A DNA stretch of 64,000 nt from NCBI GenBank assembly GCA_033855775.1, contig JAWVFT010000130.1, positions 1-64,000 on the forward strand, given 5' to 3'. The stretch comes from DASVTR01 sp033855775. GTDB lineage: Bacteria; Acidobacteriota; Blastocatellia; Pyrinomonadales; Pyrinomonadaceae. Positions 16,705-25,689 of this stretch are shown here, in pieces. The notes beneath the pieces were generated by a model, which had not been told where the DNA came from, did no database searches, and saw only the letters and a list, made by a program, of their open reading frames with translations. The stretch's first letter is position 1. Every line of letters starts with the position of its first letter. A program made the position numbers and the translations under genes.

Positions 16705-17715
16705 ATGAATATTCTCGAACGATTGCGCCAGCGCGCCGCCGCGGACCGCCAGCACATAGTCCTGCCCGAAGGCGAAGACGCGCGCACGGTCGTCGCCGCC
16801 GCGATGTGCGCGCGAGACGGCATAGCGCGCATCACCTTGCTCGGCAACGAGGAAAAGATTCGCGCGGCGGCCACGGCGGCGGGAGCGTCGCTCGGCGGAG
16901 TCGAAGTGATAGACCACCGCCGCGCAGCGGACTTTGACAAGGTGGCCGCCTTTTATCACGAGTTGCGGCGGGCCAAAGGCTTGATGGCCGACGAAGCCAG
17001 AGCGGCTGTCGAAGACCCGCTCTACTACGGCAATCTCATGGTGCGCCTGAACCGCACCGACGGCTCCGTCGCGGGCGCGACCAATACTACTTCGCACACA
17101 GTTCGCGCCGCGCTCCACTGCATCGGCGTGCGCGCCGGCTTCCGGCTCGTCTCAAGTTTCTTCGTGATGGCTCTGCGCGACCCGAACATAGGCGAGCAGG
17201 GCGCGATGATTTATGCAGACTGCGGCGTCGTCATCGAACCCAACGCGGCGGAGTTGGCGGAGATAGCCATCGCGTCCGCCGAATCGTGTCGCGCGCTGTT
17301 GGAGACGGAGCCGCGCGTCGCCATGCTCTCGTTCTCGACGAAGGGCAGCGCGCGTCATCAACTGATTGACAAAGTAGTGGAAGCGACGAAGACCGTGCGC
17401 GCCCGCCTGCCTGAGTTGGAGATAGACGGCGAGTTGCAGGCCGACGCGGCTCTGGTGCCAGCGGTGGCGCAGTCGAAAGCTCCCGGCTCAAGCGTCGCCG
17501 GCCGCGCCAACGTCCTCATCTTTCCAGACCTACAGGCGGGCAACATCGCCTACAAATTGACGGAGCGGCTCGCGGGCGCGACCGCCATCGGCCCCATCCT
17601 GCAAGGCCTGGACAAACCGGCCAACGACCTTTCGCGCGGCTGCAAGGCCGAAGACATCGTTGACGCCGTGGCGATTACAGCCGTGCAGGCGCAGGCTCGC
17701 AAGGCCGCTCTTTGA
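16705..17715 (+). CDS. pta: Phosphate acetyltransferase
   Basis: 336 aa, the length of the short, single-domain Pta form. It interconverts acetyl-CoA and acetyl phosphate in the cytoplasm, normally together with acetate kinase. Diagnostic motifs: QHIVLPEGEDARTVVAAA at the N-terminus, GSVAGATNTTSHTVRAALH near 112-130, MLSFSTKGSA near 210, and KAPGSSVAGRANVLIFPDLQ near 260. No acetate kinase gene is adjacent in the window. A phosphate butyryltransferase role is possible but less likely given the motifs. Confidence 0.9.
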   Translation: MNILERLRQRAAADRQHIVLPEGEDARTVVAAAMCARDGIARITLLGNEEKIRAAATAAGASLGGVEVIDHRRAADFDKVAAFYHELRRAKGLMADEARAAVEDPLYYGNLMVRLNRTDGSVAGATNTTSHTVRAALHCIGVRAGFRLVSSFFVMALRDPNIGEQGAMIYADCGVVIEPNAAELAEIAIASAESCRALLETEPRVAMLSFSTKGSARHQLIDKVVEATKTVRARLPELEIDGELQADAALVPAVAQSKAPGSSVAGRANVLIFPDLQAGNIAYKLTERLAGATAIGPILQGLDKPANDLSRGCKAEDIVDAVAITAVQAQARKAAL

Positions 17716-17852
17716 GAGAGTCTTGACGCCTCTTTTTAGCAAGCCAGGTCCAGCCCTTTAAAAGCGCGCGTCGTGCAACCCGCGAGAGGCCGCAGGCTAT
17801 CAAACATTTCAGCCCGCGAATCGTCGTCCGTCTCTCTTTGTGAGGTTTACTC

Positions 17853-19010
17853 GTGTCATCACGCCGCATCATCTTAACATTGCTTGTTTGCGCTCTGGCC
17901 GCGACGGCCAGCTTCACACTCAACGCGCAGAGCGGAGCGCGGCGAACGCCGACGCCGCAAGTCTCGCCGACGCCGCAGCCCTCGCCGGAGCAGGAACAGA
18001 TTAAAATCTTCACGGAGGAAGTGCGCTTGCCGGTCGTCGCCTTCAACGATTACGGCGGCTTCGACCCGTCGCTCGAAATGGACGACCTGCTCGTGCTCGA
18101 AGACGGCGTGCCGCAGCAGATTAGAAGCATTCAAAGGATTCCGGCCAACGTCCTGCTGCTCCTGGACACGGGCAATGAAATCACGCTGGCGAAGAGCGTT
18201 GACCTGACGCGCGCCATCGCCCTGCGCGTGGTTGGAGCATTGGGCGTAGAACAGCGCGTGGCCGTCATGCAGTTTAACGAGCGCGTCGAACTCTTGCAGG
18301 ATTGGACGAGCGACAGAGCGCAGGTCGCCGAAGCGCTCAAGAAGAAACTCTATTCGGGCAAGCGTTCGCGCCTCTCCGAAGGCGTTCAAACGGCGGCTGA
18401 AAAGTTGCAGGAGACGCCCGCCGGAAGTCGTCACGTCGTCATCGTCACGGATGGAGTTGAAGCGGCGGGAGGCCGCGTCGTTTACAGCGAAGCCGTCAAG
18501 CGACTCGTCGCCTCGCAAGCCACCGTCCACATCATCAGCTACACGCAGCTCGTGCGGCAGGCGATAGACGAGCGCAACAAAGGCGGCAGCTTCAAGAAGG
18601 GCGACGGCGTGCAGCGCGACGGCAATCCGGGCGGGCAAGACCCGACGCTGCCGCCCGGCATGACGCGCAGCCCTTCTTTCAAACTCGGCTCGATTGACCT
18701 CGACCGCCAGATGCGGCGTTGGTATAAAAAGTATAGCGAGTCAACGAAGGAGAGCGAGAAGCGTCTGGTCGCGCTTGCAGGAGAGACGGGCGGGCAGATG
18801 TTGTTGCCGACTTCTAAGGAAGCGATGCTGGCTGAGGGCGAAGAAGTGGCGCGCGACATAGGCTCGCAATACGTCATCACCTACGCGCCCAAGCGTCCGC
18901 TCGCCGAATCGCCCGCAGGGGAATATCGCCGCGTAGAGATTGCCGCGCGCCGCACCGGCCTCACCTTGCGCGCGCGTCGCGGCTACGTCGTCAACACCGC
19001 CGCGCAGTAA
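17853..19010 (+). CDS. Secreted VWFA-related domain protein
   Basis: 385 aa, GTG start with TGAGGT upstream. A signal peptide (LTLLVCALAATASFTLNAQS) is followed by a Pro/Thr-rich linker and a von Willebrand A-like domain with NVLLLLDTGNE, HVVIVTDGVEAAGG and the C-terminal SQYVITYAPKR typical of the acidobacterial VWFA-related family (TIGR03436). The metal site is imperfect (DTGNE instead of DxSxS). These exported proteins are numerous in Acidobacteriota; their function is unknown. A second member lies at 52927-54240. Confidence 0.85.
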   Translation: MSSRRIILTLLVCALAATASFTLNAQSGARRTPTPQVSPTPQPSPEQEQIKIFTEEVRLPVVAFNDYGGFDPSLEMDDLLVLEDGVPQQIRSIQRIPANVLLLLDTGNEITLAKSVDLTRAIALRVVGALGVEQRVAVMQFNERVELLQDWTSDRAQVAEALKKKLYSGKRSRLSEGVQTAAEKLQETPAGSRHVVIVTDGVEAAGGRVVYSEAVKRLVASQATVHIISYTQLVRQAIDERNKGGSFKKGDGVQRDGNPGGQDPTLPPGMTRSPSFKLGSIDLDRQMRRWYKKYSESTKESEKRLVALAGETGGQMLLPTSKEAMLAEGEEVARDIGSQYVITYAPKRPLAESPAGEYRRVEIAARRTGLTLRARRGYVVNTAAQ

Positions 19011-19023
19011 GCTTCGCCGTAAA

Positions 19024-19072
19024 AAAGCTACAGGTTTCAGGTTCGTTGCTCGAACCTGAAACCTGTAGCTTT
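19024..19072. terminator. Perfect 22-bp bidirectional hairpin
   Basis: The arms at 19024-19045 and 19051-19072 are exact reverse complements around the 5-base loop TTGCT. A-tracts precede and T-tracts end each arm, so it can terminate both convergent genes. The arms consist of near-repeats of CAGGTTTCAGGTT, with a third partial copy just downstream. Confidence 0.9.
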
Positions 19073-19102
19073 AAAACTGAAACCTGAAAACTGTGACCAA
19101 CT

Positions 19103-20242
19103 CTAACCGGGCAGGGCGGAGAGCCTCGCTTCCAACAACGCGGCGACGGGATGCGCGACCGATGCGTCTCGCTCCTGTTGCTTGACGAGCGAGCGGCGGC
19201 GCAGTTCGTCCCAATCTTCGCGCGGGACGCGGTGGAAAGCCGCCACCACGTTCGGGTCAAACTGCCTTCCGGCGAATCGCTCCAACTCTTCCGCGGCCTC
19301 TTCGTATGAGCGGCCCGCGCGGTACACGCGGTCGCTAATCATCGCGTCGAAGGCGTCAGCCACGGCAAAGATGCGCGCGTTCAAATCTATCGCTTCGCCG
19401 CGCAGGCCCATCGGATAGCCGGAGCCGTCCCACTTCTCATGATGCTGCCCGACAACGCGCGCCGCCCCGCTCAGAAATTCTATCTCGCGCAGGATGGCCT
19501 GCCCATGAACGGGATGCTCGCGCATCCTAATCCATTCTTCGTCGGTCAGCTTCGCGGGCTTGCGCAGGATGGCGTCCGGCACGCCTATCTTTCCAATGTC
19601 GTGCAGGAGCGAGCCAAACTCCAAAGACCGCAACTGCTCTTTATTGAGTTCGAGTTCGCGCCCAAGCCTGAGACTGAAGGTGACGACGCGCTCCGAATGG
19701 CCGTGCGTCTCCGCGTCTCTGGTTTCCAGCGCGGCGGTCAGAGCCTTGAGCGTCGAGCGATAAGCGTCTTCGAGCGAGTCGAGCGCGTGATTCAACTCGT
19801 GCGTCCGCTGCTCGACCAACTCTTCCAGATGATTTTCGTAACGACGCTTCGAGGCGCGCAAATCATAGTGCTCAAGAGCGCGTTTGACCGCCGCCTCGAC
19901 CTGCCGCAAATCAAACGGCTTCATGATGTAGTCGAACGCCCCGACCCGCAGAGCCTCAATCGCGCTCTCGATGGTCTGCATCCCGCTAATCATCAAGACC
20001 ACCGTCTCCGGCGAGACTTGAGAAACGTGCGGAATCATCTCCAGCCCGCTCATGCCGCTCATGGTGATGTCACTAATGATCAGATGAAACGCGCCCGCCC
20101 CAAGCTGCTCAAGCGCTTCTTCAGCCGAACTGGCCGCCGCGCACTCGTGCTCATGCCCGAGCAATTCGCACAGGACATTCCTGATTTCCGATTCGTCGTC
20201 CACAATCAAGAGACGCGCTCGTTCATCGTTTATTTTCAGCAT
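19103..20242 (-). CDS. Response regulator with HD-GYP phosphodiesterase domain
   Basis: 379 aa from ATG 20242, preceded by TGGAG. Residues 10-125 are a receiver domain with D15/D16, phospho-acceptor D58 in LIISDITMSG and K108 in IMKPFD. A coiled-coil linker leads to an HD-GYP domain (residues ~165-350) with H214-D215 in LLHDIGKIG, EHPVHG, QHHEKWDGSGYP (GYP at 275-277) and DAFDAMISDR. Such RpfG-like proteins hydrolyse cyclic-di-GMP in response to a sensor kinase. No kinase gene is adjacent. Confidence 0.92.
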   Translation of the reverse strand: MLKINDERARLLIVDDESEIRNVLCELLGHEHECAAASSAEEALEQLGAGAFHLIISDITMSGMSGLEMIPHVSQVSPETVVLMISGMQTIESAIEALRVGAFDYIMKPFDLRQVEAAVKRALEHYDLRASKRRYENHLEELVEQRTHELNHALDSLEDAYRSTLKALTAALETRDAETHGHSERVVTFSLRLGRELELNKEQLRSLEFGSLLHDIGKIGVPDAILRKPAKLTDEEWIRMREHPVHGQAILREIEFLSGAARVVGQHHEKWDGSGYPMGLRGEAIDLNARIFAVADAFDAMISDRVYRAGRSYEEAAEELERFAGRQFDPNVVAAFHRVPREDWDELRRRSLVKQQERDASVAHPVAALLEARLSALPG

Positions 20243-20538
20243 ACAATGAACTCCACAATTGATTTTCAAGGGCGACTGAGCAAGGCCGGGAGAGCATCGC
20301 TTTTCCCTTAGGGGTTCTCTGTTTTTAAGTGAGGGGACATGACGCGTCGTAGGATAACGCGTCGGCCGCGCTTAAGACACAAACATTTTACATAGATTGT
20401 CCCGCCGTGGCAACATTCATCTTCAACCCCGGCGCATCAACGTTCAAACGGGGCGCTATCAAGGCCCGCGCCAGCGTACGCGCCGCTTGCGGGTTGACGC
20501 CATTGCGCGCCCCCCACTATGATGTTTCGACCACATGG

Positions 20539-20622
20539 GCCGGAGTGGCGAAATCGGTATACGCACCAGACTCAAAATCTGGCGAGGTCACACTCATGTC
20601 GGTTCGAGTCCGACCTCCGGCA
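20539..20622 (+). tRNA. tRNA-Leu (anticodon CAA)
   Basis: The acceptor stem GCCGGAG (20539-20545) pairs with CTCCGGC (20615-20621), discriminator A at 20622; CCA is not encoded. The anticodon stem CCAGA/TCTGG encloses the loop CTCAAAA with anticodon CAA at 20573-20575. The long variable arm (class II) and the T-loop GGTTCGAGTCC confirm tRNA-Leu. It precedes the ubiquitin-like cluster by about 180 bases. Confidence 0.97.
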
Positions 20623-20799
20623 CGTCACGTTTCTCAGTAACGCTGACCATCACAGATTCCCACGTTGATGAGCGATTCCAGCCGGGTTGCTCATGTCCAC
20701 ATTCATTCGAGTTGACAGGTTAAGAGCGCGCAGGGCTTTCGAGCCGGAGCGCAATCAATTTTCGAGTTCCGAAGATGAGCCTTTCGAGTTGGCGCGAAG

Positions 20800-21531
20800 A
20801 TGAGCCCGAAGCAGAGCAGCACACCCCGGCAGCGCGAGCCGCAGTTTAAGGCGCGGCTGCGCGAAGAGATGGAGACGGGCATGGCGGCCTCGCGCGACCC
20901 GGCGAATGCCGGGCAGCCGGATTTAGCCGTCAGGGTGACGACCATTTATTCGCCCTGGTACACGCGCGCCTGTCCGGTCTGCAAGAGCAAGTTTCGCGAC
21001 GACGACAGCGTGCGCGTCTGTCCTTTGTGCGAGCAGGCTTATCACGACGACGACTCGTATCACCTGCATTGCTGGCAGGAGCGTTTCAAGGCTCAGGGAG
21101 TCTGCAAGCTCAGCCGCTACGACCAGATTCTGGAAGCGGAAGAACAGGGATGCGGCTATCATTGGTCTGGAACATTTCCGCAAGCGGCGGAGCGGCGCAG
21201 CGGCGAGTCGCAACAGCAGCAGCGGAGAGTCGCTTTAGTCACGGCTCAATTCCTGCAAGGCTTGGAGGCCATCTGGAAGCCTTACGGCGAGGAAGCCGTC
21301 TTCGAGGTCGCGGAGGGTTCCGCCATCATCGGTCATCATTGCCCTTGGTGTCGCTTTCAGGTGCGCGCAGGGGATCGCGTCGTCAAATGCCCTTGCGGCA
21401 AATGCAGCGCCTACTTTCACAACGATGTCTTTCGTCATCTGACCTGCTGGAACGATTGGAACGGCTCGCGCGGCCATGATTACTGCCCGACGACCGGCGC
21501 CAGAATCGTCGCCGAGAGCGTGGACGAGTAG
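20800..21531 (+). CDS. Double RING/treble-clef protein, candidate E3-like
   Basis: 243 aa, first gene of the ubiquitin-like cluster. Two zinc-binding treble-clef modules are visible. One has C58-x2-C61, C74-x2-C77, H82, H88/H90-C91 and C102; the other has C181-x2-C184, C197/C199-C202, H207, H213-x2-C216 and C229. Each ends in an HCW/TCW-type motif, resembling prokaryotic RING-finger families found next to E1/E2/JAB genes. By analogy it would recruit the E2 and substrate. The start lies in an imperfect direct repeat (20757-20806), so ATG 20775 in another frame is a decoy. It ends 16 bases before the E1 gene. Confidence 0.75.
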   Translation: MSPKQSSTPRQREPQFKARLREEMETGMAASRDPANAGQPDLAVRVTTIYSPWYTRACPVCKSKFRDDDSVRVCPLCEQAYHDDDSYHLHCWQERFKAQGVCKLSRYDQILEAEEQGCGYHWSGTFPQAAERRSGESQQQQRRVALVTAQFLQGLEAIWKPYGEEAVFEVAEGSAIIGHHCPWCRFQVRAGDRVVKCPCGKCSAYFHNDVFRHLTCWNDWNGSRGHDYCPTTGARIVAESVDE

Positions 21532-21547
21532 AGCGCGAAAGAGTTTG

Positions 21548-22693
21548 ATGGAAGCCGAGCGGTACGACCGTCAACAACGCATCGCCGGGTGGAAGCAGCC
21601 GGCTCTCTCAGCCGCGCGGGTCATCGTCGCCGGGGCCGGAGCTTTGGGCAACGAAGCGATTAAGAATTTCGCGCTGATGGGCGTCGGCCATCTCCTGATT
21701 ATAGACTTCGACCGCATAGAGCTTTCCAACCTGAGCCGCGCCGCGCTCTTTCTCGAAACGGATGTCGGACGCCGCAAGGCAGAGGTGGCAGCCGAACGGG
21801 CGGCGCAACTTAATTCCGAGATTCAGGTTCGCCATATTGACGGCGACCTCTTTTCCGACATCGGCCTCGGCTTTTATCGTCACGCCGATTTGGTCGTCGG
21901 CGCGCTTGATAATGTGGCGGCGCGCTCGCAGGTCGGGCTGAGTTGCAGCCTCGCCGGGATTCCTTTCCTTGATGGCGGAATGTGGGCCTGGGGCGGCGAA
22001 GCGCGCTGGTTCAAGGGCGGCGCGGAAACCTGCTTTGAATGCACGCTGAGCGACGACGACCGCAGCTTCGCTTTCGAGCGACGTTCCTGCACGGGCTTTC
22101 GCCAGGCGGAGGACGAAGGAGCGGCGCGCGTCGTGCCGACGACGATAAGCATCGCCGCGCTCATCGGCGGATTGCTGGCGCAGGAAGCGGCGCGCTATCT
22201 CTGCGGTTGGGAAATTCAAGGCGGCGAGGCTCTGGTTTACAACGGCTTGAAGCTCTCGCTTCATCGCAGCGCTCTCGCGCGTGATTCGCAGTGTCCGTAT
22301 CATGAGCCTTACGCGGGCGTCAAAGAGCTACAGGCGAGAGCCGCGAGCGCGACCGCTTTGGACTTGCTGCGAATCTTCGAGCCGGAAGCGGCGGGCTCTC
22401 TCTCTTTAGAACTGGGGCGCGATTTCCTGTTGAGCTTTCGCTGTTCGAGTTGCGGCGCGCAGGAAGAAGTGAACGCGCTCGTCAATCGCCTGGGCGCATC
22501 TTCGAGCCGCTGCCCGCGTTGCGGCCACGCGCGCCAGCCGGAGATTATGAGCAGCGTCACGAGCGGCGACGCGCTTGCGGGTCGCAGCTTAAGCGAGTTG
22601 GGAGTTCCGCCCGGAGAAGTGCTGGCCGTGCGCGCCGGAGACGAGCTTCGTTTGTGCGAATTGACGGGCGATGTCGTCGCGCTCTGGCAGTGA
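21548..22693 (+). CDS. E1-like ThiF/MoeB-family activating enzyme with zinc ribbon
   Basis: 381 aa; ATG 21548 follows AAAGAG. Rossmann-type adenylation domain: GAGALG at 29-34, IIDFDRIELSNLSRA at 51-65 (nucleotide Asp and Arg finger), and VGALDNVAAR. C162-x2-C165 is a structural pair; C181 in RSCTGF is the best candidate for the transfer cysteine. A second zinc ribbon follows (C299-x2-C302, C322-x2-C325) and then a small C-terminal domain. It would adenylate a ubiquitin-like C-terminus and pass it to the adjacent E2. Sulfur-carrier ThiF/MoeB roles are less likely given the neighbours. Confidence 0.85.
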   Translation: MEAERYDRQQRIAGWKQPALSAARVIVAGAGALGNEAIKNFALMGVGHLLIIDFDRIELSNLSRAALFLETDVGRRKAEVAAERAAQLNSEIQVRHIDGDLFSDIGLGFYRHADLVVGALDNVAARSQVGLSCSLAGIPFLDGGMWAWGGEARWFKGGAETCFECTLSDDDRSFAFERRSCTGFRQAEDEGAARVVPTTISIAALIGGLLAQEAARYLCGWEIQGGEALVYNGLKLSLHRSALARDSQCPYHEPYAGVKELQARAASATALDLLRIFEPEAAGSLSLELGRDFLLSFRCSSCGAQEEVNALVNRLGASSSRCPRCGHARQPEIMSSVTSGDALAGRSLSELGVPPGEVLAVRAGDELRLCELTGDVVALWQ

Positions 22694-22749
22694 AGCCGGA
22701 CGGTGAAACGCAAATGCTCCTGGATTCTAAGGCGGAGGTGTTAAATTCG

Positions 22750-23544
22750 ATGGCCGAAGATTTCTGTTTCGTCATCATGCCGTTTAGCGGCGACTTTAAG
22801 AACATCTACGAGACGGCCATCAAAACCGCTGTCGAAGAGGCCAACCTGAAATGCGTGCGCGCCGACGAAATCGAAGGCGCGTTTGTCATCCACAAGCAGA
22901 TGATTGACCGCATCGACCGCGCCAAAATCATCATCGCGGATTTGACGGGACAGAACGCCAACGTCTTTTATGAACTAGGCGTGGCCCACGCGCTCGGCGC
23001 CAACGTTATTCTGCTCGCGCAATCTTTCAACGACGTGCCTTTTGACCTGCGCGTCTGCAAGATTATCAACTATCGCAACACCATCGGCGGCGAGAGCGAG
23101 TTGAAGAAGAAGATAAAAGAAGCCATCGCTTCGCTTGAGACGCAGCCGCAGGAATCGAGCAATCCGGTGCTCGGCTTTCTGGAACGCGGGGCGCAGCGCG
23201 TTCGCTATAGCGAGCATGAGCAAGTGACGACGGCTCTCGGACAGGCGCGGGCCGAGTTGGCAGAGGCGCAGCTTCGTCTTATCGAATACGAGCGCACGCG
23301 GCAGGAGAACCGGCAGTTGCTCGACAAGAACACGCGACTGCAAGGCGTGCTGGAATTTGTCAAGCGATTATTCCCGGACGTTCCGGGCATCGAGCACAAA
23401 GAGGACGACTACGACGAAGCCCTGCGCGAGTTGCTCAAGGATGTCGAGCGCAAAGGCGAGGTGACGCTGCCCGTGCAGCCTTCGCCGGACCAGGCCGAAG
23501 CCCGGCCCCTTTCCAAAATCACTTTCAAGCGAGTGAATAAATAG
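22750..23544 (+). CDS. Nucleoside deoxyribosyltransferase/TIR-like protein with coiled coil
   Basis: 264 aa from ATG 22750, chosen for GGAGGTG nine bases upstream. Residues 1-130 show the Rossmann-like pattern of the nucleoside 2-deoxyribosyltransferase/TIR-like superfamily: FCFVIMPF, RADEIEG, AKIIIADLTGQNANVFYELG, AHALGANVILLAQ and PFDLR. The Glu in FYELG matches the catalytic Glu of this superfamily, whose members cleave N-glycosidic bonds of nucleotides or NAD. The second half is a coiled coil (LAEAQLRLIEYERTRQENRQ) plus a short tail. Within an E1-E2-JAB operon it is the best candidate for an effector or nucleotide sensor; activity is inferred. Confidence 0.75.
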   Translation: MAEDFCFVIMPFSGDFKNIYETAIKTAVEEANLKCVRADEIEGAFVIHKQMIDRIDRAKIIIADLTGQNANVFYELGVAHALGANVILLAQSFNDVPFDLRVCKIINYRNTIGGESELKKKIKEAIASLETQPQESSNPVLGFLERGAQRVRYSEHEQVTTALGQARAELAEAQLRLIEYERTRQENRQLLDKNTRLQGVLEFVKRLFPDVPGIEHKEDDYDEALRELLKDVERKGEVTLPVQPSPDQAEARPLSKITFKRVNK

Positions 23545-23596
23545 AGCGCGCGGAAAAATTGGTCAACGTCTTAGCTTAATCACAAGGAGCAACGCT

Positions 23597-24487
23597 ATGT
23601 CTGTTCAGATTACCGAAGCGGCAAGCCAGCCCATCAAGGTCTATATCGAAGACACCGCCGGGGAACGTTTCGAATGCGAGTTGCCGGCCAGGACGCCGCT
23701 GAGCAAGCTGGCCGCAGACTTTTTTGAAGAGCGCGGCTGGCCGACGCAGGACGGGCGCGGGCGCGGCCAACGCGCCGTCGTCGAACTGGTTGACCCGGAA
23801 AATCCTGACCGCACAAAGCGCCTGCGCGGCGAGCAAACGGTCACGGACGCGGGCTTGTGGAGCGGGGCGACCCTGCGCATCTTTCCCGAATCCATCGCCG
23901 GAGCCGTGGACGAACGCGAGCGCGTGCGCGCCCTCGTCGCAGACCATCAGGACATGAATGAACTGGTCAAGTGGAACCAGCATATTCGCTTTGAGCCGAA
24001 CCTGACGCACGCTCCGACCGTTTACAAAATCACGTTCGACTATCCGAGCTTTCGCGCGCTCTCCGACGACGGCCACACGCCTTTAATCTCCAACGAGCAT
24101 CGCGTCGAGATAACGCTCGGCGCAGACTATCCGCGCAAGGCTCCGTTCGTTCGTTGGACGACGCCCATCTTTCATCCGAACATCCGCACGGACGACGGCG
24201 CCGTCTGTCTGGGCGTCTTGATGGATCGTTATCTGCCGGGGCTTGGTTTGGCGCGGCTGGTGACGATGCTGGCGGAGATGGCGCAGTATCGCAACTTCGA
24301 CATGAGCAGCCCGCTCAACGTGCGGGCCGCCGAGTGGGCCGCGGATTCCGCCCACTGGACGCACATACAGAAAATCGGCGGCTCGCCCTTTCAAGGCCCC
24401 GTGCATGAACTGCTCGCCCTCTTTGAAGCCGAAGAGCATCCGCGCCTGACCTTCAAGCCCGTCACCGGAGGCGAAAACCAGCGATGA
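23597..24487 (+). CDS. E2-like UBC-fold enzyme with N-terminal ubiquitin-like domain
   Basis: 296 aa, AAGGAG upstream. Residues ~12-98 form a beta-grasp domain of the YukD/EsaB type (KVYIEDTAGERFECELP, then DAGLWSGATLRIFPES). Residues ~105-280 are a ubiquitin-conjugating fold: RVEITLGADYPRKAPFVRW, then HPN at 193-195 and the catalytic cysteine C204 in GAVCLG, nine residues after the Asn as in true E2s. The fused Ubl could be a modifier, an autoinhibitor or a docking module. It ends TGGENQR. Its stop overlaps the JAB start (ATGA), so the two are coupled. Confidence 0.88.
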   Translation: MSVQITEAASQPIKVYIEDTAGERFECELPARTPLSKLAADFFEERGWPTQDGRGRGQRAVVELVDPENPDRTKRLRGEQTVTDAGLWSGATLRIFPESIAGAVDERERVRALVADHQDMNELVKWNQHIRFEPNLTHAPTVYKITFDYPSFRALSDDGHTPLISNEHRVEITLGADYPRKAPFVRWTTPIFHPNIRTDDGAVCLGVLMDRYLPGLGLARLVTMLAEMAQYRNFDMSSPLNVRAAEWAADSAHWTHIQKIGGSPFQGPVHELLALFEAEEHPRLTFKPVTGGENQR

Positions 24488-25689
24488 CCGCCCGCCGCGT
24501 CGAGACGGCGCGCAGCTTTATCATCGCCGTCTATAACCACGCGTTGGAAGAACGCGGAAAATTTTCCGTGCCGTCGTCGGTCGCCGCCCCGTTCGCCAAT
24601 CGCCTCATCCGCGAGACGCTTCGCGAGCAGGCCGACGCGATGCGCGAGCCCTGGTATATCCTGATTGCGCGCGACGGCTCGGACGCATCCCTGAGCCGCA
24701 CGCCCGTCCCCGCCGGCCCGACCTCCATCCACGGCCAACGCTACGTGCCGGAGGCGGAACCCTTGCCGCGCGTCTCGCTGCACCCGCGCGCGAGCATCAA
24801 GTATTTCACAGTTCAACTGCTGGAATACCAGCAACGTCTTTATGAAGGCCACTACAACGTTGACGATATTTTTCAGGCATGGGCCGAGTTGCTGGCGCGT
24901 CGCTTGGTTGAGACGGGACGAATGAAGATTGATGAAGGCCCGTTCTATTACGCCGTTGACAACAGCGCGCAGGTAGTGCAAACCATCAGCGCAGACCTCT
25001 TTCCGGCTGAAGCCTACGACGTTGAAGGCGTCTTCAAACTGCCCGCTCTGTCCAGAGATCGCGAGCGGACAGTCTTTACCAAAGTCCCGTCCGTGACGCT
25101 CGCCGCGCGCGATGCGGCAAGCTATGTCTCGCTTCAGACGCATGGAAAAGGCGCGGAGGGCAACGGCTTAATCCTGATGCGCGATGAAGCCTACCGCGCG
25201 TTGCATAGTGAAATTGAATTGAGCACGAAGGTCGAGAACGGCGGCTATCTGCTCGGAGCGCCGTTTCGCCAGCCGTCGAGTCCAGAAGCGGAAGACGAAG
25301 CCGACTTTCGCTGGCTGCTGGAAGTCACGGACGTTGTGCCTGCGGAAGCCGCTTGGGGCAAACGCGGGTCGCTCTTGTTCACGGGCGAAACGTGGAGCCG
25401 CATGACGCGGCTGCGCGACCGCGAGCATCCAGACAAGAAACTGGTCGGCTGGTTTCACACGCATCTCTTCAAGGCCAGCGAAGATTTCGGGCTCTCCGGC
25501 CTTGACCAGGATTTGCATCGCCGCTTTCTGACGAAGGCCTGGCAGATAGCCGTTCTGATTAACATAGACGCCGAAGGCCAACGCATCGTGCGTTGTTTTC
25601 AGAGAGGCGCGGAGGGCGATTTGGTCGAGTCTTATTTTCAGTTGATAGATTCCGCGAGCGGCTTGGAAAAGGAGGCCGCAGAGCCATGA
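24484..25689 (+). CDS. JAMM/JAB metallopeptidase (deubiquitinase-like)
   Basis: 401 aa. Residues ~225-385 are a JAB/MPN+ domain with the complete zinc set: E251 in KVENGGYLLG, H325-x-H327, S338 and D341 in GWFHTHL...SGLDQD (H-x-H-x10-S-x2-D). The first ~220 residues are unassigned alpha/beta sequence, possibly substrate- or E2-binding. It overlaps both neighbours by ATGA. Such peptidases process ubiquitin-like precursors or remove conjugates, as in CBASS Cap3 and eukaryotic Rpn11. Confidence 0.88.
   Translation: MTARRVETARSFIIAVYNHALEERGKFSVPSSVAAPFANRLIRETLREQADAMREPWYILIARDGSDASLSRTPVPAGPTSIHGQRYVPEAEPLPRVSLHPRASIKYFTVQLLEYQQRLYEGHYNVDDIFQAWAELLARRLVETGRMKIDEGPFYYAVDNSAQVVQTISADLFPAEAYDVEGVFKLPALSRDRERTVFTKVPSVTLAARDAASYVSLQTHGKGAEGNGLILMRDEAYRALHSEIELSTKVENGGYLLGAPFRQPSSPEAEDEADFRWLLEVTDVVPAEAAWGKRGSLLFTGETWSRMTRLRDREHPDKKLVGWFHTHLFKASEDFGLSGLDQDLHRRFLTKAWQIAVLINIDAEGQRIVRCFQRGAEGDLVESYFQLIDSASGLEKEAAEP

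Noticed and set aside
21548..22693. Thiamine or molybdopterin sulfur-carrier activating enzyme (ThiF/MoeB)
   Set aside because: No ThiS/MoaD or biosynthetic neighbours; E2, JAB and RING-like genes adjoin it, favouring a ubiquitin-like role.
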